Assembly: GCA_031841125.1 (NCBI GenBank)
Contig: CM063112.1
Location: forward strand, 59,697,722-59,761,721
Reading direction: 5' to 3'
Source: Acanthococcus lagerstroemiae
Lineage: Eukaryota > Arthropoda > Insecta > Hemiptera > Eriococcidae
Length of the DNA: 64,000 nucleotides
Shown: positions 1 through 11,693 of the stretch, in pieces
Position numbering within the stretch: the stretch's first letter is position 1
Layout: each line of letters begins with the position of its first letter
Translations under genes and position numbers: made by a program
The notes under the pieces: generated by a model
Told to the model about the DNA's origin: nothing
The model's database searches: none
The model's input: the letters and a program-made list of their open reading frames with translations, nothing else

Positions 1-590
1 TTCCTCATTCGTCCATAATTGCTTTGCTTCTCTCTTGGTTTGACCTAGATTTTCTTCCGCTGATTTTTCATTCCATTCCTCTCTTCACACAAAACTGTAT
101 CAAACGCTTACCTCTTTCATTCCTCACTCCTAATCCAAAATCCCCAGCTATATTATTCTCTTTTCCTTCACCAACTCTAGCATTCAAATCACCCACAATA
201 ATGAGATTCTTTTCGCCTCTAACAAGCTTCATAAGTCCTTCTGATTTTTCATATACCTCCTCAATGTCTTCGTCCTCGTGAGTATTAGTAGGCATATATG
301 TATACCTGTATTATTATTATAAGTACTGATTTGATATAATATTTATCAAAATGAACTTTCACTCGGTCGTCCATAATGTACATATAACTCTATTACCTAT
401 TTGTTTATTCATAATAAATCCAGCGCCTGCTTGCCCTACTATTACTTTTGTATTTATTATTCTGAAGTTTCCTGACCAAAAATCATTCTCCTCTTTCCAT
501 CCTATTTCACGTATTCCTACGATTCCTAGATCAACTCTTCTCATTTTACTTTTAGAGAGTTTCTTATTTTTTTTATTTTGTACGCTGTGG
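1..590 (-). mobile_element. LINE fragment, endonuclease region (unit A copy)
   Basis: Minus-strand frames carry an endonuclease/exonuclease/phosphatase-type domain of a non-LTR retrotransposon. The piece at 359-601 contains a GFIMN-type segment and the piece at 68-295 contains GDLNARVGEG, with the metal-binding GDxNA motif. Stops separate the pieces, so it is a relic. It matches the LINE at 42.6-43.1 kb in unit B and occupies the same place, the large third intron of the desaturase. The run of G at 589-598 marks the boundary with the next element. Confidence 0.75.
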
Positions 591-597
591 GGGGGGG

Positions 598-2053
598 GCA
601 CTTAGTGTAAAATGACACCAAAATTTTCGTTTTCCTGTAGCTCATTCAGCTGCGATCCGTTTGCTTTGAGAAATAATTAGAAGATGGAGCATAAAGTTGT
701 TCTCAAAATCACTACATAGAAACCAGAACAGTATAATTGGAACTCAGAATTACAAGTATGTCACATTACAACATGTGCGTCAGTTTACAACATTCATGTT
801 GTAAAATGACGCAGCCTTGTTATAATGTGACACAGGATAGAAATGTACTACGAAAACAATAAAAAAATCTTTAAGCTTTATTTACCAACCACTGTCAAAC
901 GTTCTACCTATATTTACATGAAACGATAAAACGCAATTCTGACGTAAGGTGATGCCTAACCTAAGTGGTCACGTGATGTCATTGTTGGCAGGATGTACAA
1001 ATTATTACAACCGACTGTTCTTCGCATAAATTTTATATAGTCAACTCCATGAAGTGTATGTTAATTTACAACATAGGTACGTTACCACACATTGGAGTTC
1101 ATATATTTGTATTTAACTTAAAACTTGATTATTTTCCAAAATCCATACTAACATTCGTTCTGACTTCAGTGAGCTCCACAATGGTTGGTGATGTTATTTA
1201 CTTATCCCAAAAGTACTAGACTCAAACTCGAAAAAACCACAATTTTTATTGCAAACGTTTGCTTTTTGAAAACAAATTTTTCCTTGACAACGAAAATGAA
1301 ATTGACTTTTCCGAGTCTAGAGTACTCGAATTATTATTATACGTGGCAGTTTCCATAAAAAAGGGTAACTTTGTCAATTGATCGAAGTTTCAGAAAACGC
1401 GAAAAATGAAAAACAAAATTTTTTGGTCAAAAAAGTCAATTTTGAGATTTTGATTGATTTCTATAGAGAAAACATCGCAATAACGAAGAGACCAAATTAA
1501 TGCGCATGAGAGAGAAGAGGGAAAGAGAAAGAGAATTATGAAAAAGAATGAGAAAAGAATGTGAATGTCTGCGTTCATTTCTTCGTGGTTTTTCGGAGCT
1601 CACGAATGAATCCGATGTTCTGCATTGTTACCGCGCAGAAGAGCAAAAAATTACCTTTCCAACAAGCCCTCGTCGAGGCTGGTAACGTGATTCCGCAGCG
1701 AGTTAGGGCCGTTTGACGGAGTGGGAGGAAAAGGTGTGTCTAACTTTAAACGCGTTTTTCCCAAAAACGTGTTTTCACGCGTTTTTGTAACACTCGTCTT
1801 TGACCGCTTGTATCTCTGGAACAAAAAACGCTACAAATTTCGCCAATAGCTCGTTGGAATGTGCATTCATTCCTCTATTGCGTATACTGTCCGTAACTCA
1901 AAATTCGTCGGATCGACAAAGTTACCCCTTTTTATAGAAACTGCCACAATATATTGTTACATATTACTATGAATTCCTGGTAGATAATGCTAATAGAACG
2001 GGAGATCGGTACGTCGTTTCATTTTACACCCTGTGTTATACTACACCAAGTGC
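598..2053. mobile_element. Candidate DNA transposon/MITE with short inverted ends
   Basis: The left end reads GCACTTAGTGTA and the right end, on the other strand, GCACTTGGTGTA (11 of 12 match). Near the ends the word GTAAAATGA recurs, and a short palindrome built on ACAACATnnATGTTGT lies near 790. I see no transposase. A second MITE is nested at 1342-1948. In unit B only the right part is present, ending near 44160. The target duplication is not clear, so the exact ends are tentative. Confidence 0.45.
1342..1948 (-). mobile_element. ~605-bp MITE (family M1), copy 1
   Basis: The ends are near-perfect inverted repeats of about 38 bp, starting CGTGGCAGTTTC on the left and TGTGGCAGTTTC on the right-hand complement. 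The interior matches the copy at 43219-43822 but in the opposite orientation. Unit B is empty at the corresponding site (about 44050-44055), so insertion followed the segmental duplication. There is no transposase; internal open frames are not conserved genes. Confidence 0.8.
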
Positions 2054-2211
2054 CTTTAAGCCTCCTCACCACTGCAAGGTATCACCCAAGAGGAGAAGTA
2101 ATATTATATCGTCTGAATATGTATCCAGTTCCTCGGAAATTAACTTTCAAATCATTATAAATTGACATAATTAAAGAAAATTCCCTTTATGCCCGAAGAG
2201 GTAGTACGTAC

Positions 2212-3256
2212 TTATCGTGAAAATTCAGTATAGGATCATTGAGGATATCGCTAATATCGATTTCCTTTTTTCGACGATAAACCTGTGGATGCTGTCGGGT
2301 CAGTAACCATCCCACGTGTGAGAAGAAGAAACCACGTTTTGCATTATGTGGATCTGCATCTGTATCGCTGTATTTGTGATGCTGTCGGTGAATACGTACC
2401 CAGTTGAATATAGGAGTCTGAAAAGTACATAAAATGCCAAGTTAGATAACTAATCAGTAGCGTAAGCGGGAACAGCATGCCCGTAATCCCCTCAGGGCGA
2501 AAGCGGGTGCTGACAGTGGCGACCCTTGGTCAAAGATCTTTCTTCTTTTAGTCAGTTCAAATGTACAAGATCACATTTGAATTTGCTGTAATATCGAATG
2601 CTAGTAGAATTAAATGCAATGTTTCTCGGCAATGGGAGTAATGTTGATTTCCTTCTTTTCTGACTGAAATATAAAATAGAATTGTCGGCCATCAAGAGGT
2701 TCTATAGGAGTTGGCACCAACCATTATAGTTGAGCCACTTCTAATTAATTATTTTTGAATCGAAAAAAAAGTTAGGTGCTGAAAGAGCGAGTACTTGTCC
2801 GGACGATGCATAGCATATGACCAGAAGTATTTGAAGAGGTAGCTTCTCTTTATAACTCCGATGCGTCCATAAGCGATGGGCTCCAGCGGTGGTGCCCAAA
2901 GCACCCAGCAATGCAGAGAAACAGACTGAAAACAGAGATGAAAACCAAACATACTGAATGTTATATGATCCTTTAGTAATCATAGCAGTTTGAAATACAC
3001 AATGAAGGAATGTATTGACCGCAGTTCTCCCGGTTACCAGCTAGTTAAACTTACACCACAGCACGTTGGTCACAGTCATGTGGGGTAAAATTCCATAGAA
3101 GATGACAAATGGTGTGAGGACGTGCATTGTAATCAACATAAAAACCCCGGTATGAAAATACGGCCGGTCTTCCTTATATTCCTCATTTTGCGAGTCTTGG
3201 CTATTGTATACATCATCTTCTCTGGATTCAGATCCTGAGATGTGATCGGATAACAT
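2212..3256 (-). CDS. Acyl-CoA desaturase copy A, exons 1-3 (5' part)
   Basis: Membrane fatty-acyl-CoA desaturase (delta-9/delta-11 family), a di-iron ER enzyme that inserts a double bond into acyl-CoA using cytochrome b5. Exons on the minus strand are 3256-3055, 2925-2795 and 2417-2212, with donors GTAAGT, GTACTC and GTACGT and phases 1, 0 and 2. Exon 2 holds histidine box I (HRLWTH) and exon 3 box II (HRQHHK). The start ATG at 3256 gives an acidic N-terminus (MLSDHISGSESRED). Exons 4-5 would lie before base 1. About ten residues differ from copy B over these exons, including Q for M inside box II. No stop interrupts the visible part. Substrate specificity cannot be read from sequence. Confidence 0.9.
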
Positions 3257-6200
3257 TTTGAAATCTAAACATTAATCATTATAAGCTTTACAGTACAACA
3301 TATCTTCGTGTGATTTCTTTTACAACAGGTGAGAAAAACCGATTGGGCCTACATCTACCTGCTGAAGGTATCGGCTCTTTTTTGGTTGATGTTTTGATAC
3401 TCAGCAGACGAGTAAGAACTCAGAAAGCTCAAATCACTCGTGAGACCAGTTCACGGTCTGCGAAAAGATTGCGGTTATAGGGCTAGTCTAGTTTAAAATC
3501 CTCCTTTCTTTGGATTCGGATAGGGAAAAGATGGGCAGACATGAGGCAAATAACTCAGTCAGTAAACCTCGTCGAGGCCCGTCATCTCTGAGGTGATTAT
3601 ATTGGCTAACTAGAAAATAGAAAGAGATTTTGTAAGAACAAGCTGGACTTTCTTGTAGGTTGTAGTCGGGAGTCTCCTGCATAACCCTTCCACACTTTCA
3701 TTACTAATTTTGTATCTGTATGTGTGCGGATATGGGATCGAAGTCTCCAAAATTGTTTTTTTTCCCTCAAATCTCGCCAGTATTACGGATACCGAAAAAG
3801 GTTTCAAACAGAATTGATTATACACCAAATTTTCCATAAAAATAGTCATGTATATTATTTTTTATCTCTGCCCTTCACGAATGCTTATTCAATTTCAAAA
3901 AAATGAGAAATAGTTTTTTAGGCCATGTTACCAGATAGAGTTCGTAAAATCGCTTCCAAAAATTTATTTATGAAAAAAAAAAAGGTAAAATAAAAATTGT
4001 TTCTTTCTTCAATAATTATTAGAATGTGTGCAGAATATTAGCGTTGCTAAAGATGATGAACATTTCCAAAGTTTGTTACCATGTTTGATATGAGCTTTCT
4101 TAAGAAATTCCATCCAATTTACTGACCAGGGCAGCTTATACTCCTCGAAAACCACGAACACGTCAAGTGAATTTAAATTTTATCTACCGTTTTTTGGTCT
4201 CTGCCCGTTTAAACCCCTCAAACGCCATGACAATAATGTGAATGGAAGTATGAAGTCCGCCCTGGGAATTTTGGCATTTTTGTGTCTTTATCTGAGATAG
4301 TGAAGAATGGTGTACCTTAGATAGCATTGTACCTCGCCGACTGATAAGTCGTTCCACTTACTTTTGAAAGTGATTCAAAAATGACTGCCGATTATTTCGT
4401 TAGCCAGTCAAAAACCAATAACGTAAATGTGACTACAGTGTTTTTTAACAAAGGTTTCGAGCAAGTGATTAATAACTGACTAAAAAATTAAAAGCTTTTT
4501 CCAATTGATCAAATCTACATCGTACAACCTTTTCCTGTGATCAGAAGCTTACGAAATTCAAATAGAACAGTTACCCAGCCACGACACACACTTCTATATC
4601 GTCCGAAACATCCTTCAATTTGTAATGAAACGTTATTGGAAAAAAAATTTTCTTTCGACTATACTAAGTACATTTCGTAGTTATTTTGATCAACTAATAA
4701 ATTTGAGCATTTGAGTATCATTTAATTCCAGTGTCATTTATTCTCGATGATAAATGTAATCTATCCTCTGTATAGTATGTTTTGGTTTTCACTTCTTTAT
4801 TTGTTCGTTTGCCAATATCGTTGAATTAAATAAGTATTGAAAAATGTCATCGCAAGTATGTTTGGACAGATACAAAAGTGTACCTTGGGACCGACCCAAT
4901 GTTTGTGTGGTTAGTCAAGAATTGGTTTTCCTAATTTTAGCACCCCGTTTAATACCCTTCCTTCTTGGTCAAAACTGATCCCCCCCCCGACATTAGGTTG
5001 ACTATGCAAAATTGACTCAACAATATTTGCAGTTAGTAGCGGAAAAAGCGATTTTCACTTATTGAAAGCTGAGATGAAAAACCAACTTCTCATACCTACC
5101 ACGAACTCTATTCTAATTTGTATTCGTAGCTGTCACCTATTTACGCTCTCACACACATGCACACCATAACTGTATTTTACAGCGATGAAATATTCGAAAA
5201 TTTTCTACTTCCAAATTGAGACACAGTAACATTTTCCTGTCGTTTTTGTTACCGTGTTACGAAAATAAAGTGTTACAATGTAACAATTATGTAGCTGATT
5301 TGCTTCACTCTTTCCTGTCGCAGTTTGACTCTAGCGCCATCTGTCCGTCCCCATTTAGCAAATTTATAAACTACAGTTTTTGTGACAGTGTAACAGACTT
5401 GCGACAATGTAGCAAAAATTTTTGTTACAAGATTTCGGTTTTGCACATCGGGTAACTTTCGAATACATTGTTTTGGCCCAAAATTTTGAACTGTCGCATA
5501 AGTCTCATGAAGTCACAAAAATTTATCAGAAGATCGATTCATTTCTAAAGAAAGACTAGCAAGAATATTTTAAGATCAACTTGAGATTCAGCCCTCTAAT
5601 AAATTCAGCAACGTACTTATTGTGCTGGATTTGCAAAGTTTGTTTTGGAATTCTCGCGTATCAACATCGGAATTTTAAGGTGAAATTTAACAAAACAGGC
5701 ATGGAGAGGCAACGTAAATTGAGAAGTTTATGAACACATAATTTTGGATGAAAAGGAATTTCTATTCAGATTCAGCGTTTTGGACCTCTGTTTCAAAAGT
5801 TTTCCAAAAAATGTATTTCTTAACTCGGGAGTATTTCAATTTTTTTTGTTGTAAATATTCAGAATCGTAATAACTTTTACGAATTATTATAAGCCTGACT
5901 TTACTCGTTTGTTTTTTTAAGGAGTTGCGGGACTATAGAGACAGAGGAAAACTAATTGTAAAATTTTAAAATACTCTTAATAAATAGTATTACAAATTTT
6001 GTGACATCCATTCTTTTAATACTGAAACTTTGATGAAAAATTGCGACATATGTTTTCAAACAGAAAAAGTGGCTCTGGGTTTCAGAGAGCGGACTATGAG
6101 GCTATTCTGGAAAAATCCTCAGGTACATCGTCACTGACGATTCAGGTTAATGTAACAAACAGAAGTAGACTATCCGCATACCTGATATAAAAGTAAAAAA

Positions 6201-6930
6201 TAAGTACATCTTCTTACCTACATAATATTTTCATCTGAATACCTGACTGCATGTATGAAGAAAAAAATTCATACGTCAACTTGATTCGGTTTGTTTCATA
6301 TGTACTACAAGTAGGCTAAACTATTTAGGAAGGAAGATATGAAAATTTGTACACATTATCTTCCTTTCAGCAAAAACTAACAATTAGAAAAATTGAAATA
6401 AGTATGTGGCAATGTATATATTACCTTCTCAGATAAATTTCTGGTCAATGGAAACTGAACCACGAATAAGTAGGAGAGTCTTTTTCAAAATTATTGCAAG
6501 TAGCTAGCAATTTTATATTTCATCGCTTACTAAAGTAAATATATGTAAGCAAAACATTAAGTTGGTGTACTTCCTGTTTATTTTGAAGTCTAGTGAAACA
6601 GCTTTTAATTGAAAGTACGAGTAGTATAATGACATTCGACATGGGCAATTCTTTTCGATTTCTTTACGTTCTTCATCACATGTAATTACTATAAGCATAC
6701 CTGTCAATCACACTGGCGAGGGGAGGGATTCTTTTTGGAGCCGGACTTTTCTGGGTGGCCGGAATTTCGATTGTCTGATCTTCCTTTAGGTCCTCACGTG
6801 TAAAATCATGATTTACGAAGAGAGCTCAAGAAAAATCGCTCGTCCTTTCGTTTTTATTCTTGTATTTATTCTTTGTAGTCTCCGGGTTCTGATGTCCTCT
6901 CAACTGCCCTGCTCTAAAACCTGATGAAAA
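3257..6930. other. Desaturase 5' flank, duplicated non-coding DNA
   Basis: No convincing gene. Most of it aligns with 45362-49250 in unit B at high identity with small indels. The exception is 4905-5455, which is unrelated to the 46905-47700 segment occupying the same place in unit B. The block at 5216-5455 is rich in TGTTACA/TGTAACA words. The desaturase promoter should lie within the first kilobase above 3256, but I cannot fix a core promoter. Confidence 0.6.
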
Positions 6931-7020
6931 CGAACTGAAGTGACAAAAAAACAGGAGTATTTGACAAAATATTGGCGTATCGACTTTTCTGGAATCAGTA
7001 CTTCGATCGAGAAAGATTTA

Positions 7021-7227
7021 GTAATTCCTTTGTTTGCTGGTTATTATTCATACAAGTTGCAGATCAGGGTTCTTCAAACAGACACGTGCCTCCCGTTGGC
7101 GTCGCTGCAGAAATTGGTATTGATCAGTGTTGCCAGATTGGTATTTGAAAAATGTACTAGTAAGAAATTGTCCGAAATTGCACCAGACTTCAAACGAGAT
7201 GTACTAAACAAAATGAGTGACCTTTGA
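7021..7227 (+). CDS. Possible coding exon, highly conserved between units
   Basis: Open frame ending at TGA 7225-7227, encoding a leucine-rich stretch (LPLASLQKLVLISVARLVF) then a charged tail ending NKMSDL. Compared with 49320-49526, only one base differs in about 209, and it is silent in this frame (AGT/AGC). The next 120 bases downstream differ at about ten places, and desaturase exon 3 at seven of 206. No ATG opens the frame, so if real it is an internal or last exon. The pattern loosely recalls N-terminal helices of F-box or SOCS-box-like adaptor proteins, but I do not recognise the family. Recent gene conversion could also explain the identity. Confidence 0.35.
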   Translation, partial: VIPLFAGYYSYKLQIRVLQTDTCLPLASLQKLVLISVARLVFEKCTSKKLSEIAPDFKRDVLNKMSDL

Positions 7228-7930
7228 AATCGTACCAAAACGTAGAAGACATGTCTCAGATCAAAGTATTTAAAATGTGCAAAAATCCGCTAAATATAGT
7301 AAAATGTAGCAAAACGAAGCAAAAAATGACGAAAGGCACTAGAAAAGTATCAGATCCCACCACGAATAATGAAATTTGCCAAGACGTGCCAGAATTGTTA
7401 AAATAACCAGATATTGTACTACAAAATTTGAAATGTACCAAATCTGGTACAAATGTGTTAAATTTAGCAATACTGGTACTAATTTTAAGAAACGAAAAGC
7501 CATCGCTATTAACTGGGAATTGTATCTAGAGCACCAGAGCTTCTTAACAGATGGTGTACCTCACTGTAAAAATTAGTGCTGAACTCGCTAAAAAAACTTG
7601 AATATTTCCTCGAAGAAAAGGTTTTAAAACCTATTATATCGGGAAAGGAAATATATTCGGACTCATGTTTTTGTGGAATAAGGGAACACCAAAGCTGGTA
7701 CTGAGAATTCTATTCGAAATTGGTGAATGAAGACATACTTTTATTTACATCCTCACCTAGCCCATCTTGAAGTGATGACAGAAGGTTTGTCTAGTGTCTG
7801 TATTTTCAGGAATTTTTTTCCCAATGAAACATACAAAGAAGAATAGCAACAAAAAAAAAAAAAAAAAAAAAAAGAAAGACGAAATTATGTTACAAAGTGG
7901 CCGGCATTTGGAATCCAGTTGTAGTAATGA
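7228..7930. other. Duplicated non-coding DNA with poly-A tract
   Basis: Aligns with 49527-50225 and has no gene. A 22-base A tract lies at about 7852-7873. Homology to unit B breaks at about 7932; unit B carries an additional ~3.9 kb (50226-54098) that is missing here, and the sequence then rejoins the unit B alignment. Confidence 0.6.
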
Positions 7931-8396
7931 GTCCGATTTTTGATCCAGCCCCTATTCGGGCCAAAAATTTCAAATCCAAGAATAGCCAAAATTAATTTCA
8001 CTTCAAAAATTCAATATATGGTCGGGTTACTTTATTTTTTGTGTAGAGGGGGAAGTCGCTGATTTCAAATATTGCATTTCATTTCTGATCTATGCCCCGA
8101 TTGGAACTACCAATTCAACATCTTCTCCACAGTTAGAAAATGTATTATTAACTCCGAATATATGAGTCTCTACAATTCATATTTCATCTTGAAAGAGGGA
8201 GGGGGGGGATGTAATGCAACGGTAAGTTAGAAAACTCGTAAATGAATTCTCGACCTATCAACTTCGTGTTTCACGCATTTTTATCCCGTAAAGGCAGAAG
8301 TTCTCAAAAGGAAATGAATTTTCAAGAAAACCAGCGAGATACACAAACAACACAGAATTAAAACTAACGACGTTTAGTCCAAAGAAAGAAAGAAAG
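7931..8396. repeat. Paralogue of the COQ5-like upstream region
   Basis: Aligns with 54095-54560 in unit B, and with 26230-26728 and 28200-28660. It carries two copies of a recurrent phrase around GATTTCAAATATTGCAT. A GAAA repeat at 8381-8396 is the insertion site of the solo LTR that follows. Confidence 0.6.
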
Positions 8397-9711
8397 TGTG
8401 GTCCAGGAGAATATTTTCGTAAGTAAAAGTCAGATAATGCGATTCTGTATAGTTAGTTACGGAGAAGCCCTGCTAAAAATAGGTTTGCGAAACCCTGGAG
8501 TTTGTAAAGTCATCGCTACGGCCGGCCAACGGCTATTGTGTCGTGCATCCGGTTGTATAGTGATCAAGGTAGTTGACTCGGTGACATTATTAGGTAGGTA
8601 GGGAGGTTTGAAACTGCCTTTGTGTTAAGGGTAGCTGATGAGCAGAGCCCCGGTCGCGAAACACGACGGGCATTAGCTACAGGTACTGTTTAGAGCGGTG
8701 TTGTGCGAAATACGCGAAATTGTGAAGATCGGAGTAGTGCGAAAGTGCGAAGTGTTTATTGAAATAATTGTTACTGGTGAGTAATTCACTGAGTATATGT
8801 GGGTTGCTCACGGGGCACGCCGTACTGAGCTTAACCTAGTTATAGAGTAGATATTGTAATTTAGTCTAGTATTAAGTTGGCACCAGATTGGTAGAAAAGA
8901 ATAGGCTAGTCATGAGAGCTGAAAAGGAAAAGATGCTTGCTCGGAAATGAGGACACATTTTCCATCGGGATCGATAGTGAGTAATTGAAGAGGCCTTAGG
9001 TGTCTTGGTGCCGTGCACAGATCGCCGGAGGAGGCAGTGCACGTCTTGTTGCCTGAAGCAGGTACCGTGGGTTGCGCGAGGCAGTACTTGCGATGCAGCG
9101 CATTATGGCGCATGGGATAGACATGTACACAGAGCGCCGGATGAGGCAGTGTATCATGTGGTCGTGGCGCGCTGAGGCGCCTAGGGAAGGCCGTGTACAC
9201 AGATCGCCGCACGAGGCAGTGTGCAACGGGTTGGCACGTGGAGTCCCGTGAGGCATGTGGCCCGGGACGTTGCCAGAGTCTAGCCGGCAGAAGGATTGTG
9301 GTTCTAATAGGGCAGGGGCCTGCCCCTGGATCGCAGACCCGAGCTAGGAGTCTGATCAACCCTGCTCGGAGGGCGCGAGAGGGTGGTGGTTCCCTGGCAG
9401 TGATAGGAGCGCTTGGTGTGCCTGGCACAAGTGCGGTTCCAACTAGAGCGGAGGATGAGAATGAATGGAGCCAGCCTGGCGAGAGAAGGGGTGTGCAGTC
9501 TGGTGCCGAAAATAGTCTTAGGAGTCCCAGTTGGAAGAAGGTGCTCAACTGTGTTTTTCTCTTACAGGTGCTGTGTTGGTCAAATGCTGCAGTAGGATAG
9601 GAGGAGATTAGTTTAAGGATTTAGTTGATATAAGTAGCTATTGTTCTTTTTAATTAAATTTATTTTAGTTGTCTCCAGTTGACTTGCCTTACTCGCCTCA
9701 TTTACGCCTAC
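8397..9711. mobile_element. Solo LTR, ~1.3 kb
   Basis: The segment begins TGTGGTCC and ends GCCTACA, the TG...CA ends of an LTR, and is flanked by AAAG on both sides, inside a GAAA repeat that makes the duplication ambiguous. Unit B is empty at this place (about 54556-54575). The interior is markedly GC-rich against AT-rich surroundings and contains three spaced copies of a ~29-bp phrase (9013-9042, 9124-9153, 9193-9224) centred on CGCCGGA.GAGGCAGTG. No internal retroelement region adjoins it, so it is solo. BEL/Pao is a plausible source but unproven. Long open frames on both strands here reflect GC content. Confidence 0.75.
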
Positions 9712-10060
9712 AAAAGAAAGTAAAAGTTCACAAACCTGACAATAAATAACTTAAGCTGCTTGAGGACACTAAACTGAGCAAATCGAAACAAAAAACAAAA
9801 TGGAGTGAAGATCAATGAGATGTGATTATGATCAGTTATCAGTGCACGAAGTTATTATCTTGCTACGTTACTGATTGGTGAGTCGAATGAAGTATGTACG
9901 GGGAATTGGGTATGCAATTTCATATCCATACAAATAATACAGGGTGTAAAAATATACTCGTTTCGTCCTCCGTGAGACACTTTTAGATTCATTCAAACCG
10001 ATTTAAAACTCTAATAGAATTATTATTATTTAAGACTCATTCAAAATGGACCATTAATCA
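9712..10060. repeat. Paralogue of 33835-34110 and 54560-54720
   Basis: Non-coding segment sharing landmarks such as GTTATCAGTGCACG and TATTATCTTGCTACGTTACTG with the region following the gypsy element at 33.8-34.1 kb and with unit B at 54.56-54.70 kb. It shows that this block exists in at least three places in the window. Confidence 0.65.
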
Positions 10061-11150
10061 AGTATTCATAATTCATCAAATCATTGAAAAAGCTAGAAAA
10101 TATACCTAAATTCAAAATTTACACACTTCTCATAGATTTATCAAAAGCACTTGACTCAGTCACACATATGTAGTTTTTTCTGAAAAGTTCTTTAGGCTCA
10201 AGATGTAAACAAGACAGTCATTAAAGTATTTGAAAGTACGTATGAAGGAGTTACAGCTGACGTCAAAACAGACAACGGTAAGAGAGTTTAGGGTGGAAGG
10301 GGGGATCTCCAAACTTGTTTAATTGCATGTTACTAGAGACAATGAAAAATTTGAATTGGGAAAATAATGGGGTTAAAATCGATGGGGAGTATTTAATTTA
10401 AGATTCACCAATGACTTAACACTAATTGCAGGTAACTTAAGTGACCTGTTGGGAGTGGCGGAAGAATTCATATTGTAGCATGCTAACAAGCTGGTTTAGA
10501 GAAGAAAACAAAATTACTTTCAAACGATAGGAAAGAACCTGTAATCATTGCGGGGGAAGGATAGAGGGGCAAAGGAAAACGAAATATCTAGAGCAAATAA
10601 TATCTTTTGAAAAGGGGAGAGAGAAAGATCTATCAAAAAACAGCATTTTCAAAAGTGCACATTCTATGGGACTTAAGTCAAAGGCATGGGAAGGTAGTGT
10701 GCAAGCTACAATGGTATACGGCACACAAACTTGGCCCCTAAGCAAAGGAAACGTAAATCGCCTGAGGAGAACCCAGTATGCTACGGAACAAAGCATGGTA
10801 AATATTTAAAAAAAAAACAAAAAACGAGGTTATAATTTCGAAAACCCGCGATCAAAAACAAAACTGCTCGACGTAAAAAAGACGGAGCCATACTGGCCAT
10901 GTTTGGAGAAGGGGAAATAAGAGCTAGGGAAAAGTGGAGGGATGGAACCCAAGAAATTTGAGGAGGAGAATGAGGAGGCCCATTACTCGATAGCTGGATG
11001 AGTTAAACAAATCCCAGGGACTAGAGTGGAGAAGAAGTACCCATGATAGGGCCAAATAGAATAAGAGAGGGGATGATCGTTTAGCGTGTATAGGGGTTTT
11101 CGACGAGACAATCGCCAGGGTATGACCGTCGAGACAATTAGAAAGCATAA
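10061..11150 (+). mobile_element. Decayed LINE, reverse transcriptase and C-terminal part
   Basis: Plus-strand reading frames, broken by many stops and shifts, retain reverse transcriptase landmarks: LLIDLSKALDSV near 10115-10160 (cf. DLxKAFDxV), a decayed FADD-type box (RFTNDLTLIAG) near 10400, and the C-terminal MVYGTQTWPL segment near 10712 (cf. YGxETW). The remnant W..D segment follows to about 11060. It is a different insertion from the LINE in the desaturase intron. Unit B keeps a shorter version at 54700-55140, with an internal deletion. Confidence 0.7.
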
Positions 11151-11693
11151 TAATATGGTGAATGCTTATTTTACAATATTGAAATAATATGTTGTAAACA
11201 TTATTTATTTTTTTTTACGTTTTTCAAATAAATGGATGAAGTTTTCATTTCAATTTTGTCGTATTATTGTTCTCCTTCAAAAACCCTGAAATTTGATATG
11301 CATATTGCCCCTCCTTTTATCGAACATATTTTGGAATATTGTCAGATTTTTAGGAATATTTTGGACATATTTTAGACTGCAAAAAACATAAATTATGCTC
11401 ATAAAACGCGATTTATATGGCATAAAAATCCCATCTCTGCTTGTAACAAATCCTGCAGTAAGATTACCGCAACCATCTCATCTAATCACTTACTTAAGAC
11501 CACAATACAGCTTTCTTACCAGTAGCTATACTTCAGGAAAAGTCGTTTAATATTTATTTTATTTATTTATTTATATCATCTTGCAATCATGAACAAATCC
11601 GCATCTATCAATTCATAAATGTTATAACATTAGTGTGCCTAGTTATAACTACGCTTTAAGTAACATTGTTGCAGAATTTGACGACAGTAGAAA
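11151..11693. other. Non-coding; upstream of the SDR half-gene
   Basis: I see no gene. A short TTTA repeat lies near 11550-11575. This stretch, with the SDR exons that follow, is absent from unit B, where the sequence jumps from the equivalent of 10795 to that of 12797. An SDR promoter would be expected here. Confidence 0.4.

Noticed and set aside
9013..9224. Three spaced repeats as a CRISPR-like array
   Set aside because: Only three imperfect copies with unequal spacing, inside an LTR of a eukaryotic genome, and no associated genes.
8910..9548. 212-codon open frame on the minus strand
   Set aside because: It lies inside the GC-rich solo LTR, overlaps an open frame on the other strand, shows no domain, and reflects low stop frequency in GC-rich DNA.
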